Positions 17,711-25,598 of a stretch of DNA of 64,000 nt are shown piece by piece (the first letter of the stretch is position 1; each line of letters starts with the position of its first letter). Made by a program: the position numbers and the translations under genes. Source of the stretch: Reichenbachiella carrageenanivorans (GTDB taxonomy: Bacteria; Bacteroidota; Bacteroidia; Cytophagales; Cyclobacteriaceae); contig NZ_CP106735.1 in assembly GCF_025639805.1 (NCBI RefSeq), forward strand, positions 4,559,501 to 4,623,500, read 5' to 3'. The notes below the pieces were generated by a model. The model saw only the letters and a program-made list of their open reading frames with translations, was not told the origin of the DNA and made no database searches.

Positions 17711-19141
17711 TCAAGGTTCATATTCAAAAGGCATGTATTCTGCCACACGCTCCCACGACCAGTATCCATATGTTGTAACGGCCAATGGCTCGTTAAAAAA
17801 GCCTTTCGAGTTGATAGTGACCACTGGTAAGTTTAATTTAATAAATGACATTTGGCCGACATTTCGCCCTGTGGCAGCCACCGTGTTATTGAATGTAGCC
17901 ACATTCGTATTGGCCAGCTGTAGCTGATCAAACACATACGCTGCACTCTCATATTCTTTGGTATAGATCACCAAAAGGTATTTGCTAAACTTCAAGGTAT
18001 TGTCAAAAGCAAACTGATCTCTTCCGGCATGAAGCTTAGCTGGCAATTCGAAATAAGAGTTATTGATCGTGCTGGGCAGCTCGTCTACTTCGTCGATTAC
18101 AAAGCCCTCTTTTTTCAACTTATCATTGGTCAATGAACGCAAGAAATGCGTCATCGAACCTTGATAACTCTTCTCTCTGTTTTTGATGATGCGCTTTCGT
18201 TCGACATTGCTACTGACGGGGAGCTCTTCGAAGTTAGAAATACCCAAAAGCCGTGTCACAGTCGGTGTATGTTCAAAAAACTCCAAGATATAATTGATCC
18301 GGTAGCCCAGAGCTAAATTTTCTATAATTAGTGGCAACTCGGCCGTGGCTTTAAGCACCCCCGATTCTCGATCATAATCGATGTCTAATACTTCCGCATT
18401 GAGAATCGAACACTTGTCTGCATTCTGGGTATTTCCAAAAAACTCTTTTTCAAACACTTTCAGTCCTCTATCCCAGTTTTTCTGTGCTTCGCTATCAGCG
18501 ATAATCTCTACATTCTCCAACTGGGTCGTCTTTGCTTCCAGTTTGACTGGAATATGAACATACTGCTGGTCTCCTTGTACCGTTACTGTGGCGTGTGCCA
18601 AATTGTAAACGATATGTGAAAAAACAATTTCGTATGGACCTGGCGTCAGCCCTTTAAGTTCAAAATTACCATTGATGTCCGTAGCGCTACCCTTGAGCGT
18701 ACCTGCCACATAGACATTGATACCAGGTATGGGCGCATTGCTCTCTGCGTCTCGTACATTGCCTCGTATGTTTACTTTCTCGAAAAAATATTGCGTAATG
18801 GCTGGCTGAGCACTTTTAAACAGGATGATTTGCCCATTAATAATGGTATATTCTACCCCTGTACCGAGCAACAATTGATGTAGAACTTGCTCCAAATTAG
18901 AATCATCATAGGCAATTGTAAACCGCTGACGCTCATCGATAATGTCAGAACTGTATGAAAAAAAGACGTTGGTTTTGTAGCTAATGTAGTTGAGTGCACT
19001 ATCGATAGTGACTTCTCGAAGATCGATCTGAAGTTTTTTGGCTAGTACCTTCTTTTGTGCCAATGCTGGCTGCGACCACATACAAATACCAACCACCAAT
19101 AGCAGTACACAGCTGTACATATTTGCCACGCGTTTGATCAT
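17711..19141 (-). CDS. STN-domain and carboxypeptidase-regulatory-like-domain protein
   Basis: The protein has 476 residues. The signal peptide covers 1-28 (SCVLLLVVGICMW...ALAQ). An STN (secretin/TonB short N-terminal) domain covers about 35-108 (IDLREVTIDSALNYISYKTN, VEYTIINGQIIL). A CarboxypepD_reg-like Ig fold covers about 122-210 (VNIRGNVRDAESNAPIPGIN, GSATDINGNFELKGL). A family-specific domain starts WDRGLKVFEKEFFGNTQNAD with KCSILNAEVL. There is no plug or 22-strand barrel, so this is not a SusC/TonB receptor, although it occupies the receptor position in the sigma/FecR module. STN domains contact FecR-type anti-sigma factors in the periplasm. The C-terminal domain is known from other Bacteroidota carboxypeptidase-like-regulatory-domain proteins, but its function is not known to me. 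Confidence 0.88.
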   Translation of the reverse strand: MIKRVANMYSCVLLLVVGICMWSQPALAQKKVLAKKLQIDLREVTIDSALNYISYKTNVFFSYSSDIIDERQRFTIAYDDSNLEQVLHQLLLGTGVEYTIINGQIILFKSAQPAITQYFFEKVNIRGNVRDAESNAPIPGINVYVAGTLKGSATDINGNFELKGLTPGPYEIVFSHIVYNLAHATVTVQGDQQYVHIPVKLEAKTTQLENVEIIADSEAQKNWDRGLKVFEKEFFGNTQNADKCSILNAEVLDIDYDRESGVLKATAELPLIIENLALGYRINYILEFFEHTPTVTRLLGISNFEELPVSSNVERKRIIKNREKSYQGSMTHFLRSLTNDKLKKEGFVIDEVDELPSTINNSYFELPAKLHAGRDQFAFDNTLKFSKYLLVIYTKEYESAAYVFDQLQLANTNVATFNNTVAATGRNVGQMSFIKLNLPVVTINSKGFFNEPLAVTTYGYWSWERVAEYMPFEYEP

Positions 19142-19153
19142 TATTTATGGGTC

Positions 19154-19702
19154 CTATCGTCTGAATTCCTTCAGGCTTTCGCGAAGTACACGCAAGGCCT
19201 TGCCCATCTGCACCTCTATGGTTTTGATGGATAACCCCATGTGGTCGGCGATCTCCTGATACTTTAATCCCTCAAATCTACTTAGTTTAAATATTTTTCC
19301 GCACTGAGGAGGCAAATCATCGATGGCTTTGTAGATTTCGGCTTGCAGGTTTTTCTCCCCCTCTTTTTCATACTCGTCATCTTCGACATGTGCCATTTGC
19401 TCGATGACAAATTGCCTATAGGAGTCTCGTACTTTAAGGTGTTTGAGGTAATTGAGGCAAGTATTATGAACGGATCTATAGAGATAGGATTTGAGCGAGG
19501 AATCTTGTGCAATAGTGTCACATTTTTCCCAAAATTTCACAAACACATCTTGGACGATTTCTTCGGCTTCTTCGTATTCATCTACAAATCTATAAGCGTA
19601 ATTACAAAGCGCTTTGTAGTATTCGTTGAAAACAATTTCAAAGGCCGATTTGTCCTTATTAATAATCCTCTGGACGAGTAAGTTGACCTGATTATCTAAC
19701 AT
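19154..19702 (-). CDS. ECF RNA polymerase sigma-70 factor
   Basis: From the ATG at 19702 the product has 182 residues. Region 2 covers about 10-80 (IINKDKSAFEIVFNEYYKAL, then DEYEEAEEIVQDVFVKFWEK, the DNA-melting segment). Region 4 covers about 120-170 (DDLPPQCGKIFKLSRFEGLK and YQEIADHMGLSIKTIEVQMG, the helix-turn-helix). This is the Bacteroidetes family that pairs with FecR. A longer frame starts at 19756 (18 more residues). I prefer 19702 because a perfect -7 box match (TATGTTTG, minus strand of 19750-19757) covers the upstream ATG, and because the shorter start gives the usual family N-terminus. It is the first gene of the unit with the STN and FecR genes. Confidence 0.93.
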   Translation of the reverse strand: MLDNQVNLLVQRIINKDKSAFEIVFNEYYKALCNYAYRFVDEYEEAEEIVQDVFVKFWEKCDTIAQDSSLKSYLYRSVHNTCLNYLKHLKVRDSYRQFVIEQMAHVEDDEYEKEGEKNLQAEIYKAIDDLPPQCGKIFKLSRFEGLKYQEIADHMGLSIKTIEVQMGKALRVLRESLKEFRR

Positions 19703-19749
19703 TCTGATTTTTTCCCAAACCCGATAAGTCCGTATGTATGTTGTATTTT

Positions 19750-19757
19750 CAAACATA
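19750..19757 (-). promoter_or_regulatory. Putative -7 box of the ECF sigma operon
   Basis: The minus strand reads TATGTTTG, a full match to TAnnTTTG, about 48 nt upstream of the chosen sigma-factor ATG. No TTTG element at the normal -33 distance is visible, so confidence is limited. A promoter here would exclude the ATG at 19756 as start. Confidence 0.4.
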
Positions 19758-19848
19758 ATACATTCTATACTGATATAAAATTATCAAGATTGGTAATGGT
19801 TTTTTTTTGATCTTTGACGCAATTAACAATAGTCTTTACTACTGCCTC

Positions 19849-20916
19849 ATGATGAAAATAGTTTTTCAAGGGTCTGAATACCAACTGGACACGCTCGATG
19901 ATCTTCGACAACGCTATCCTGAAGCATCCAAATTGCTTGATTTTATTCAAGATTGGCAGCAGGGCAAACCTTCCTATGAGTTCCAAACATCTGGATCTAC
20001 CAGTTCCCCTAAAGTCATTGATGTAAATCGCGAACAAATAGTTGCAAGTGCGCGTGCTACCGGACAATTTTTAGAATTAAAAAAATCTGATCAGGTCTTA
20101 TGCTGTCTAGATCCTCAGTTTGTCGCCTCACTCATGATGGCAGCTCGATGCCTCATTTGGAATATGGATTTGGCTTTAGAAAAGCCAAGCGCCAACCCCA
20201 TGACCGCTATAAAAAATCAAATTGATTTTGCTTCATTTGTCCCTTTTCAGGTCTATCAAATGATTGCTGATAACAACCTGCACCAGTTAGAAAACATTCG
20301 GAACGTTCTGATTGGAGGTGCTCCATTGACTCCAGCCGCCTTTGGTACACTTGCCCAGCTCAACACCAACATATATGCTACCTACGGCATGACTGAAACA
20401 GTGAGCCACATTGCACTAATGCCTGTCAAAGGGAAATACTCACAGGCTTATTATCACCTTTTACCAAACATAGTGATCGGACAAGACGACGAGCAATGCC
20501 TGAAAGTCTCTGGCGCGGTCACTAATCATAATACACTCCAAACTAATGATATTGTTGAAATAACTGGTCGTACTTTTAGGTGGCTTGGACGAAGAGATCA
20601 TGTGATCAACTCTGGGGGAATTAAAATCCATCCAGAACAGCTTGAAAGAAAAATTGCCAACCTACTCTCAAGTGATTTTTTTATTAGTTGGCAAGCCAAT
20701 GAAAAATTAGGAAATGAATGTATTCTAATTACTAAAGGGGCACCCATGGCTATTGAGAAATTGGAAGAAATACAAAAGGTCGTCACTGAAGCTTTCTCTA
20801 AGCATCACGCACCCAAACGAGCAGTGAATGTTGACACTTTCGAACATACTGCTTCTGGAAAAATAAAAAGAGAAGAAACTCGGATAAAAGCGTTGAAACT
20901 AGGCCAACTTGGATAG
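19849..20916 (+). CDS. menE: MenE-like acyl-CoA/AMP ligase (O-succinylbenzoate-CoA ligase)
   Basis: This ANL-superfamily adenylating enzyme is likely O-succinylbenzoate:CoA ligase of menaquinone synthesis. The first ATG is at 19849; the in-frame extension to 19807 would need a TTG and adds no family sequence. With about 355 residues it is short compared with the 450-480 of enterobacterial MenE, which is usual in Bacteroidota. Motifs: the phosphate-binding loop FQTSGSTSSPKVID (about 46-59), NVLIGGAPLTPAAF, IYATYGMTETVSH (adenine/AMP motif), GRTFRWLGRRDHVINSGG (hinge) and the late lysine ASGKIKREE. Its 3' end overlaps the convergent coaX gene by 18 nt. No other men genes are in the window, so the substrate is inferred from size and similarity only. 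Confidence 0.82.
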   Translation: MMKIVFQGSEYQLDTLDDLRQRYPEASKLLDFIQDWQQGKPSYEFQTSGSTSSPKVIDVNREQIVASARATGQFLELKKSDQVLCCLDPQFVASLMMAARCLIWNMDLALEKPSANPMTAIKNQIDFASFVPFQVYQMIADNNLHQLENIRNVLIGGAPLTPAAFGTLAQLNTNIYATYGMTETVSHIALMPVKGKYSQAYYHLLPNIVIGQDDEQCLKVSGAVTNHNTLQTNDIVEITGRTFRWLGRRDHVINSGGIKIHPEQLERKIANLLSSDFFISWQANEKLGNECILITKGAPMAIEKLEEIQKVVTEAFSKHHAPKRAVNVDTFEHTASGKIKREETRIKALKLGQLG

Positions 20917-21663
20917 CATCGCGCGCAACCCATCTAGGGTTAGGTTGACATCCATCTCATCGAAAAGATCGTGCAACGGCTCAAAAATAAAAGACAACCC
21001 TCCCGTAGCGATCACTTTGGGTTGTCCTCCCATTTCTGCTTTGACTTGAGCTACCATATGCCGTACTAGCCCTACATAGCCTTGCATTATCCCTGCCTGC
21101 ATAGCTTCTACGGTATTATTACCCAAAGCCTTGGCTGGAATTTTCAAAGGAATTTCGGGAAGTTTAGCGGTATTTGACGACAATGATTTCATCGCTGTTT
21201 GCACTCCTGGTGCAATGGCTACACCTACTATTTCTCCCTGATTATTAACACTGGTAAAAGTAAGAGCCGTGCCAAAATCTACCACAATGGCACTTTGTTG
21301 ACACATCGTAAAAACTCCTACGGCATTCGCTGCCAGATCAGCACCAAGCTCGTATGGGTTGATACGTCCAAGCGACAACTTTTGGAGTAACTCACCGTCT
21401 ACCAAGACCATTTGCCCTTCCTTGAACTGATCAAATACTTCTAGTATAACTGGCGTAAGGTCTGGCACCACACTACCAAGAATCACTTTTTCTATCTCAA
21501 ACAATTCTATACCTTCCTCCAATAGAAATACCCGCAACCGCTTCTCATATTCAGAAGCATCCATCTCCAAGTTGCTAGGCATCCGAAGGATATGCCTCCA
21601 CTCCTCCTTTTCATAAAATCCGATAACCACATCGGTATTGCCTATATCTATCGCTATGATCAT
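20899..21663 (-). CDS. coaX: Type III pantothenate kinase
   Basis: The protein has 254 residues, the normal size. It phosphorylates pantothenate at the first step of coenzyme A synthesis in the cytoplasm. Motifs of the ASKHA fold type III family: MIIAIDIGNTDVVIGFY (phosphate 1), ILGSVVPDLTP, NPYELGADLAANAVG (catalytic Asp), AIVVDFGTALTFTSV (phosphate 2), then GVAIAPGVQTAMKSLS and VIATGGLSFIF. It overlaps the upstream MDR gene by 4 nt, so the two are probably co-translated. It converges with menE, sharing 18 nt at the 3' ends. Confidence 0.96.
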   Translation of the reverse strand: MIIAIDIGNTDVVIGFYEKEEWRHILRMPSNLEMDASEYEKRLRVFLLEEGIELFEIEKVILGSVVPDLTPVILEVFDQFKEGQMVLVDGELLQKLSLGRINPYELGADLAANAVGVFTMCQQSAIVVDFGTALTFTSVNNQGEIVGVAIAPGVQTAMKSLSSNTAKLPEIPLKIPAKALGNNTVEAMQAGIMQGYVGLVRHMVAQVKAEMGGQPKVIATGGLSFIFEPLHDLFDEMDVNLTLDGLRAMLSKLA

Positions 21664-22688
21664 GCTTTAGTTTTTACCACCACTTTGCCTGTAGACTTTC
21701 CACTCTGAAAGAGCTTGATGGCGTCGTGTATTTGATCAAAATCAAACACTTGACCAACCATAGGTTTACCCAAATCAAGCTGACTCATTTCTTGAAGGAT
21801 GTCATCCATCACATCCACTTTTTCATACAGCCAGATCAGATTGAACCCCATCACCGAGCGATTTTCTTGGATCATCTGTTGTGGATCTATTTTAGGTCTG
21901 GTTAGAAACTTCCAAAGCAGCTTGATATAATTAGGCTTAGTGCCTGGAGAAGCAAACTGAGACGCGCCAACTACAACCATTCTCCCCTGAGGAGCGAGTA
22001 AATTATAACCAGCCTTGAAAATCTCACCTCCAATGGTCTCTACAATCAAATTCAGCTCTCGGCCATCGAGTACCTTTTCTAAATCTTGTCCAAAATTCTT
22101 ACTTCTCACAATTTTGCCGTCGAAGCCTTCTGCTTCTAGCACATTCATTTTTTTGTTGCTCCCGATCGTTCCTATAGTGAAAGCATCATAGCACTTGGCA
22201 ATGCGATTGGCCATGATCCCTACACCGCCAGCACCACTATGAATGAGTACGTTATGTTGTTTTTGTAATCCGCCTAAAAATACCAAAGCGTAATACGCCG
22301 TCATACCTTGCACAAGGTAGGAGGCACCTTCTTCAAACGACCAATCGTCAGCCAGTGGCACGATATGACGATCATCGATATTGAGGTGGCTAGCATAGCC
22401 GCCAAATCGGGTAACTCCCATGATTCGGTCCCCAACTTTAAAATTGGCAATGTCTTTACCTATTTTGGAAATAACACCTGAAAACTCCAATCCAGGCACA
22501 AAACTCCCCTTGGGAGTAGCACTATATAGGCCATGAATAGCAAAGACATCTGCAAAGTTGAGCCCGATGGCATGTACCTCCACTTGCACCTCATGTCCTT
22601 GTGGATCATCCAAGGGTTCAGTTACTAATTTCAGATTCGAAGTAGAACCCACTTTATCAATTCGGTACGCCTGTCTTTGCATTTCCAT
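21660..22688 (-). CDS. Zinc-independent medium-chain dehydrogenase/quinone oxidoreductase family protein
   Basis: The protein has 342 residues of the MDR superfamily. The GroES-like N-terminal part has VEVHAIGLNFADVFAIHGLY and GLEFSGVISKIG. The Rossmann part has VLIHSGAGGVGIMANRIAK (the NADPH loop, about 144-162). The C-terminus GKPMVGQVFDFDQIHDAIKL with GKSTGKVVVKT is typical of quinone oxidoreductase/VAT-1-like enzymes. No catalytic zinc ligands are seen. It likely reduces a quinone or enone with NADPH in the cytosol; the substrate is unknown. It forms a unit with coaX (4-nt overlap). MEMQ and MQRQ are two possible starts. Confidence 0.88.
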   Translation of the reverse strand: MEMQRQAYRIDKVGSTSNLKLVTEPLDDPQGHEVQVEVHAIGLNFADVFAIHGLYSATPKGSFVPGLEFSGVISKIGKDIANFKVGDRIMGVTRFGGYASHLNIDDRHIVPLADDWSFEEGASYLVQGMTAYYALVFLGGLQKQHNVLIHSGAGGVGIMANRIAKCYDAFTIGTIGSNKKMNVLEAEGFDGKIVRSKNFGQDLEKVLDGRELNLIVETIGGEIFKAGYNLLAPQGRMVVVGASQFASPGTKPNYIKLLWKFLTRPKIDPQQMIQENRSVMGFNLIWLYEKVDVMDDILQEMSQLDLGKPMVGQVFDFDQIHDAIKLFQSGKSTGKVVVKTKA

Positions 22689-22796
22689 AAGTCTTAATTT
22701 GAAGCATCAAAGATTGGAAAATTATATGAAGCTAAAATATTTGAATGACATTAATTTCTAAAAAGTAGAAATTCAAACTTGATACCAGTCCACGCT

Positions 22797-24047
22797 TTAA
22801 TTGCCCGAAGCCACCTGTAGCAAGACACCACACAGGTATGCAGCATACGTACCCAGCGTATACCCCAAAACAGCCAAAAGTACGCCCACAGGCGCTAGCG
22901 ACGGATGAAATGCCGCTGCCACTACGGGCGCAGAAGCGGCTCCACCTACATTGGCCTGACTGCCTACCGCCACAAAAAAGAACGGGGCCTTAATCAACTT
23001 GGCTACTACCAAGAGTAGCACCACATGAACCATCATCCAAATAATACCCACTAAGAACAAGCCTGGTGATTCGAAAATAGCCATCACATCCATATGCATC
23101 CCAATAGTAGCAATAATGATATAGATAAAAGCACTCCCTACACGCGTAGATCCTACACCTTCCAGGTCTTTGTATTTGGTAAATGAAAGGCTCAAGCCAA
23201 TGGCTGTAGCAATCACCACAATCCAGAAAAACCCACTGGTCAGGCTATACTTTTCTAACCCGGGATAGTTGGTAGCTAAAAACGGGGCTATAATATCACT
23301 GAGCAAATGAGCAAAACCCGTAGCGCCTGCACCAATGGCTAAAATCATCATTAGATCAGAAAGTGTGGGCATTTTAGCGATACTGGCACTATAGGTTTCT
23401 ATACGATTTTTGACTTCATCGATCGCAGACGAATCCGCTTTAAAAATAGCATCTACCTTCTTGGACTGCCCTGCGCCAATGAGCAAAATAGCCATCCATA
23501 CATTGGCCACCAAGATGTCTACGGTAACCATCTTAGAGAAAATCACATCCCCTACTTCGAAGACCTCTTTCATGGCAGCCTGATTAGCACTACCACCGAT
23601 CCAACTGCCCGCTACCGTAGTCATGCCTCGCCAGACCTCATCACTAGTGGCTCCGATCACATCTGGTGCGACCCAACCGATAACTAATAGCGCAATAGGG
23701 CCACCAATCACAATCCCTACCGTACCAGTCAAAAACATAATGATAGCCTTAGACCCCAGTTTTCTTATTTCCTTAAAATCAGTACTAAGTGTAAGCAATA
23801 CCAATGCTGCTGGTAGCATATATCTAGAAGCGACAAAGTACAATTTAGAGCTATTGCCATCGATAATACCCAGCGAATTGAACACCGAAGGGAGAAAATA
23901 ACACACCAATACCGATGGAAAAATGGCGTAAAATTTCTTCCAAAAAGGATGGGTTGAGGCATTGGTTTTGAATACCAATCCAAGCAATACCATTAAGAGT
24001 CCAAAGACTACCGCATCATTAGTAATTAGCGCTGTAGATTCATTCAT
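22797..24047 (-). CDS. DUF819 family integral membrane protein
   Basis: The protein has 416 residues and about ten or more hydrophobic helices. Family-typical blocks are ITNDAVVFGLLMVLLGLVF at the start, MTTVAGSWIGGSANQAAMKE (the conserved G-S-W-x-G-G-S-x-N motif), and FFFVAVGSQANVGGAASAPV near the end (a second, inverted-topology-like motif). This pair of G/S/N-rich re-entrant motifs resembles bile-acid/sodium-symporter-type folds, so a transport role is likely, but no substrate is known. It overlaps the upstream Nudix gene by 4 nt. Confidence 0.9.
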   Translation of the reverse strand: MNESTALITNDAVVFGLLMVLLGLVFKTNASTHPFWKKFYAIFPSVLVCYFLPSVFNSLGIIDGNSSKLYFVASRYMLPAALVLLTLSTDFKEIRKLGSKAIIMFLTGTVGIVIGGPIALLVIGWVAPDVIGATSDEVWRGMTTVAGSWIGGSANQAAMKEVFEVGDVIFSKMVTVDILVANVWMAILLIGAGQSKKVDAIFKADSSAIDEVKNRIETYSASIAKMPTLSDLMMILAIGAGATGFAHLLSDIIAPFLATNYPGLEKYSLTSGFFWIVVIATAIGLSLSFTKYKDLEGVGSTRVGSAFIYIIIATIGMHMDVMAIFESPGLFLVGIIWMMVHVVLLLVVAKLIKAPFFFVAVGSQANVGGAASAPVVAAAFHPSLAPVGVLLAVLGYTLGTYAAYLCGVLLQVASGN

Positions 24048-24700
24048 TTTTGATTATTTATGTTGTTAATAATTGTTGCAAACTCACTAAGGATCATCGC
24101 CGTAGCTCCCCATACGATCTTGTCCTTTATGTCAAAGTAGGGCACGTCCACTTTGACCCCACTATAAAAAGTCATTTGCTTTTGTTTTCGTTTGGATGGA
24201 TCGTTCAGTACCTCTAGGTCTGTAACGACCAATTCCTCCACTTCCTTTTCTTCTAATATAAATTGAGGTGTTTGGGAGATGACTCCTACCACAGGAAGAA
24301 TATTGAAATTGCTCGGCGGCACGTACAGTTCAGAAAGCTGACCTAGCACTTTTACGTCTTCCATAGACACACCAATCTCCTCCTGCATTTCGCGAAGTGC
24401 CGTATGAATAAGGTCTCGATCAGACTCCTCGTACTTGCCTCCAGGCAGAGCTACTTGCCCGCTATGCACACCTGGGTATTGGGGGCGTAGAATCAGCGGA
24501 AACTGGATTCTTCCGTCGATAGGATAGAGCAGAATCATCACCGCACTCTGTCGGGCTTTTTTGGCACTTTCTCTATCAAATCGCTGAGAAATGTCTGGCA
24601 ATGGCGCCATCTCTTTTTGAGCCTCCACACCAGCTGGATCTGCCCGAAGGGCTAATTGAAGCGCTTGAGTGAAATTTTTCCAGTAGTTATTATCAGTCAA
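24044..24700 (-). CDS. Nudix hydrolase, CoA pyrophosphatase (NudL/YeaB-like)
   Basis: The 218-residue protein has the modified Nudix box of the CoA-pyrophosphatase subfamily: VALPGGKYEESD followed by ALREMQEEIGV. It is preceded by the UPF0035-type segment LILRPQYPGVHSGQVALPGG. It should hydrolyse CoA or oxidised CoA to 4'-phosphopantetheine and 3',5'-ADP using Mg2+ or Mn2+. The start is TTG at 24700; an in-frame TGA lies just upstream and no ATG is available before the core region. A TATGTTTG -7 box match lies about 43 nt upstream (minus strand). It is the first gene of a unit with the DUF819 gene. Confidence 0.9.
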   Translation of the reverse strand: MTDNNYWKNFTQALQLALRADPAGVEAQKEMAPLPDISQRFDRESAKKARQSAVMILLYPIDGRIQFPLILRPQYPGVHSGQVALPGGKYEESDRDLIHTALREMQEEIGVSMEDVKVLGQLSELYVPPSNFNILPVVGVISQTPQFILEEKEVEELVVTDLEVLNDPSKRKQKQMTFYSGVKVDVPYFDIKDKIVWGATAMILSEFATIINNINNQK

Positions 24701-24742
24701 TTTTCAGGTATTTATCCAATTCAAAAAACAAATGAGGACTGA

Positions 24743-24750
24743 CAAACATA
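24743..24750 (-). promoter_or_regulatory. Putative -7 box of the Nudix/DUF819 unit
   Basis: The minus strand reads TATGTTTG, a full TAnnTTTG match about 43 nt upstream of the TTG start at 24700. No -33 TTTG is found at the usual spacing. Confidence 0.35.
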
Positions 24751-24792
24751 TCAAGATAATTATTAACTTAGTTCCACATCATTAAAAACCTT

Positions 24793-25506
24793 ATGAGTGA
24801 TCTACCCTCCTACGTCAGCGGCGTATTCTTAGCCACTGTAGCTGCTACTTTTGGGTTCCTCTATTACGGAATCAAACTAGCCCAAAGAAAAAAAAGTAAC
24901 ACCCACGCCATTGCGGTATCTACTTTTATGATGGTCTGGTTGTTTCTTATTGCTGCGCTTTCGCTCAATGATTTTTTCTTAGCTTTTGAAGCGATGCCCC
25001 CTAGGTTTGTGTTTGTTTTACTTCCACCAATGATTAGCATTTTTCTGATTCTTGCGATCAAGCGGTCACGAGATTTTGTACGTCGTATGCCTATTACCAC
25101 ACTTACTTACCTGCACATTGTACGAGTACCCGTGGAGATTGTGCTCTGGTGGCTCGCCATCCACCAGTGGGTTCCCAAATTACTCACTTTCGAAGGCATC
25201 AATTACGACATCCTTTCGGGTGTATCTGCGCCATTTGCAGCCATATTTATGGTAAGCCTCCGTAGCAAAAGTCGTATAGGTGCCATCCTGTGGAACTGCA
25301 TTACCTTGGCACTACTCGTCAATATCGTAGGGCATGCTCTACTAGCAGCTCCCTCACCCTTTCAGCAATTTGCTTTTGATCAGCCCAATGTGGCTGTGTT
25401 TCACTTCCCATTTATTTGGCTACCTGGTTTTATCGTACCTGCAGTATTGTTTGCCCATTTGGTCAGTTTGATGAAGTTATTTGATACAGAAACCGAATTG
25501 GTTTAA
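24793..25506 (+). CDS. Polytopic membrane protein of unknown function
   Basis: This 237-residue protein begins SDLPSYVSGVFLATVAATFG and has about seven hydrophobic segments. They include the first (FLATVAATFGFLYYGI), AVSTFMMVWLFLIAALSLN, FVFVLLPPMISIFLILAI, IVGHALLAAPSP and FIWLPGFIVPAVLFAHLVSL. I do not recognise the family. A conserved-looking His/Pro-rich end (FHFPFIWLPGFIVP) is notable. It is a single gene, divergent from the Nudix/DUF819 unit and about 90 nt upstream of the XRE regulator on the same strand. Confidence 0.75.
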   Translation: MSDLPSYVSGVFLATVAATFGFLYYGIKLAQRKKSNTHAIAVSTFMMVWLFLIAALSLNDFFLAFEAMPPRFVFVLLPPMISIFLILAIKRSRDFVRRMPITTLTYLHIVRVPVEIVLWWLAIHQWVPKLLTFEGINYDILSGVSAPFAAIFMVSLRSKSRIGAILWNCITLALLVNIVGHALLAAPSPFQQFAFDQPNVAVFHFPFIWLPGFIVPAVLFAHLVSLMKLFDTETELV

Positions 25507-25598
25507 ATCAACCCAACACTTCTTTTATATTTTCTGCATCAAAAATCAACTCATATAGCGGCAGAGACTGAATTTTCTGCTTATTTTGATGTCTCATT

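Noticed and set aside
17711..19141. SusC/TonB-dependent receptor of the sigma/FecR module
   Set aside because: STN and carboxypeptidase-like domains fit, but plug and barrel are missing and the protein has only 476 residues.
19703..19756. Upstream ATG extension of the ECF sigma factor
   Set aside because: A TATGTTTG promoter-like box covers the ATG, and the added 18 residues do not resemble the family N-terminus.
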